NCBI GenBank assembly: GCA_003342815.1
Contig: PTEX01000120.1
Span: 644,562-708,561, forward strand
Direction of reading: 5' to 3'
Length of the DNA stretch: 64,000 nt
From: Eudromia elegans
Lineage: Eukaryota > Chordata > Aves > Tinamiformes > Tinamidae
The notes beneath the pieces were generated by a model. That model saw only the letters and a program-made list of their open reading frames with translations. It searched no databases and was not told the DNA's origin. The position numbers and the translations under genes are program-made. Below, one piece after another: positions 62,091 to 64,000 of this stretch. Numbering within the stretch: the first letter of the stretch is position 1; each line of letters begins with the position of its first letter.

Positions 62091-63859
62091 AGAAAATTTT
62101 ACTTTGCCATTGTTATATTCAAAATGTCTCTGTAAAATAAATTGTTATTCTAAGTGTTTCTGTTTTGGCAGCCCCAGTTTATTTGATAGCTGGGTCAAGA
62201 AATGTGTTACATTTCACCTCAGTATGTATGGCAAGATAAATAGAATAGGGTTAAGCATATTTTTTCACACTATCCTTGGTATAAATATACCTTGGTATAA
62301 ATATACCAAGGATGCAATACAAAGCAGTTCAAGCTTTTCTAAAATAAGGTTTTTACAATCTCAGCCACATCATTTCTTTTCCTGTTGTTGTTTTGAAAAG
62401 TGTTGTGTCGCCAAGATCCCTTTTCTCCTAAAATTTTAAGCTACAGCATAACTTTGTTAGAAGAAAAAGGAATACCCTTAATTAGAAGTAAATTAAAAAA
62501 TAGTTTTAAAAAATTTCAAGTATGGTAGGGATATTTTTTTAGTGATGTATGCAGAAGACATTAGGAATATTTCTGCTCTTCAAGACTCACACCTTGACTG
62601 GAATACAAATTAAAAAGTTTGTGCAGTATCAAAGACAGCCTGTGATCAAAATAGAAGACGATCACAACTCACTCGGACTCATCAGCATATGAGGGATCAC
62701 AGTAAACTTTATATCAGTTACTTTAACATTGGCTTCTTGTCTTTTAGGGATTTAATGGTTTTGGGATGGATTCCTTATACATGACAGACTCTAATATTAA
62801 ACTGGCATGTTCTTACACTGATATCTATCAGCTACAAGGAAGCCTCTGCCACACAGCGTGTGAGTTCCATAACCCAAAACACAATATTGCATCTCATTTG
62901 GAAAAGCAAAGGTTACTGAAAAAGCACAGCCTTATTTCATATGTACTTTTCTATAAAAAATAAAATAAGATAATCTCTACATGGAGTTTATCTTACAGTA
63001 GAAAATGTTGAATTTTTTAAGAAATAAACCTTGAGAAGAGATATTATTGCTACTTGTTAGAATGTGAGGATATAAATCCATAGAGAAAGAGAAAATATTA
63101 AATGAAAACACTGTTGAGACAAGAACAATTACATATAAAACTGTGAAACGATTAATTCAGGCTTGAAATAGGAAGCAGATAAACATAAGTTTCTTAAATA
63201 GCCTTACAGTATGTCCCACCACACTCTATGCTTTGTTTTGGTTTGTATCCCTGCATCAATTCCACAGTCTCACACAAATTCTGGTCTCCTGCATCTCTAC
63301 ATCATGCACCTGTCCCTATTCCCTATCATGCACCTATTCCCTAACATTTGAGCTCAAGTTCTGGAAAAAAATCTGTGTATGAATACAACCAATGACACAA
63401 ACACAGTATAAAAAATGAGGCCCTGTCAGCTTATCTAAATGTAACATGTGGAAAATTTACAGATTATTAAAGGCAAGATTTTTTTCAAAAAGACATTGCT
63501 AAAAAAGGATATTTTTAGCTTGCACAATTAAAAATGTATTTTATTGGAAATCCAAAAAGTATTTTGAGAAGTAATGGCTCATACTACAGCCACATTCTGG
63601 AAAAGTTTTGTATGAGTTAAATTTTCTTTGAACAAGGGTAGTAATTCTCAGCATTTTATTTTTCATCTGGAATGTATTTGAGATTAAAGAAGGTAAAAGA
63701 AAATGACTTGTAGACCAAGACAAAAATTCAGATGAAATTTAAGCTTGACAAAATGGAATATGTGGAAAGATCGTGGAAAATTAAAGATGTAATCCCATAA
63801 AAAAGAACAGTTACGATCCTAGTTTTCAACAACTTTTTATGATGCTCTCATGTCTAAGA
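62091..63859. other. AT-rich stretch, no gene seen
   Basis: AT-rich DNA with one tandem palindrome, listed separately. No gene or transposon is recognised. Confidence 0.55.
62274..62311. repeat. Tandem 16-bp duplication ending in a palindrome
   Basis: CCTTGGTATAAATATA occurs at 62274-62289 and again, directly adjoining, at 62290-62305. The second copy plus CCAAGG forms a 22-bp palindrome at 62290-62311 with perfect 10-bp arms (CCTTGGTATA and TATACCAAGG) around AA. Confidence 0.9.
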
Positions 63860-64000
63860 CATACAATCACAGAATCATAGAATGACTAAGTTTGGAAGGG
63901 ACCTTTAAAGATCGTATGTTCCAATCACCCTACTGAGGCATGGTTGGCTATAGCAGCTTGCCCAGGACCCTATCCTGTCAGATTTTGAGTATCAACAAGG
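63860..64000 (-). mobile_element. CR1 LINE of a different 3'-end type, cut by the window edge
   Basis: It starts with three octamer-like units (catacaatcacagaatcat), then agtttggaagggaccttt, as CR1 3' ends do on the minus strand. The continuation differs from the other copies: ttgcccaggaccctatcctg and cagattttgagtatcaac resemble the other major avian CR1 3'-end type, which lacks the CCCTGC stem. It continues beyond the window. Confidence 0.85.

Overview
The window looks like about 64 kb of bird nuclear DNA, AT-rich and intergenic or intronic. The bird call rests mainly on seven CR1 (chicken repeat 1) LINE copies in two 3'-end types. Each has the family's terminal 8-bp ATTCTRTG-type repeats, or decayed traces of them. 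The better copies still show CR1 ORF2 reverse-transcriptase protein. I cannot name the species. I recognise no intact host protein gene, rRNA, tRNA or CRISPR array, and most of the open frames are too short or too low in complexity to support.

Layout. 1-9.2 kb: AT-rich single-copy DNA with a TA/CA palindromic microsatellite and two CR1 copies (1.35-1.86 kb minus; 6.83-7.73 kb plus, internally deleted). 9.2-11.0 kb: an unassigned GC-richer block with a tandem 53-bp repeat, a degenerate 75-bp direct repeat, and a minus-strand solo LTR with a 6-bp target duplication. 13.9-14.1 kb: a 222-bp foldback with perfect 34-bp inverted arms, unassigned. 19.3-22.1 kb: two unassigned coding-like blocks, one ending in a poly(A)-like tract on the minus strand. 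27.3-27.9 kb: a second solo LTR of the same family with its own 6-bp duplication. 31.0 kb: a short CR1 tail. 32.4-34.4 kb: the best CR1 copy, about 2 kb, with one in-frame stop and one frameshift in its reverse-transcriptase frame. 50.0-50.5 kb and 61.3-62.1 kb: two more minus CR1 copies. 51.5-52.1 kb: a 672-bp almost pure purine GAAA/GGAA microsatellite. 63.86 kb to the end: the start of a CR1 copy of another 3'-end type.

No genes work together here. The activity recorded is that of past transposable elements. CR1 copied itself by target-primed reverse transcription, leaving 5'-truncated copies. An endogenous retrovirus family inserted at least twice and was reduced to solo LTRs. Simple repeats then grew. 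I found no convincing new multi-gene system. The items most worth checking are the 34-bp foldback, the invariant hairpin stem near the CR1 3' ends, the 9.2-9.8 kb block and the 21.3-22.1 kb minus-strand block.
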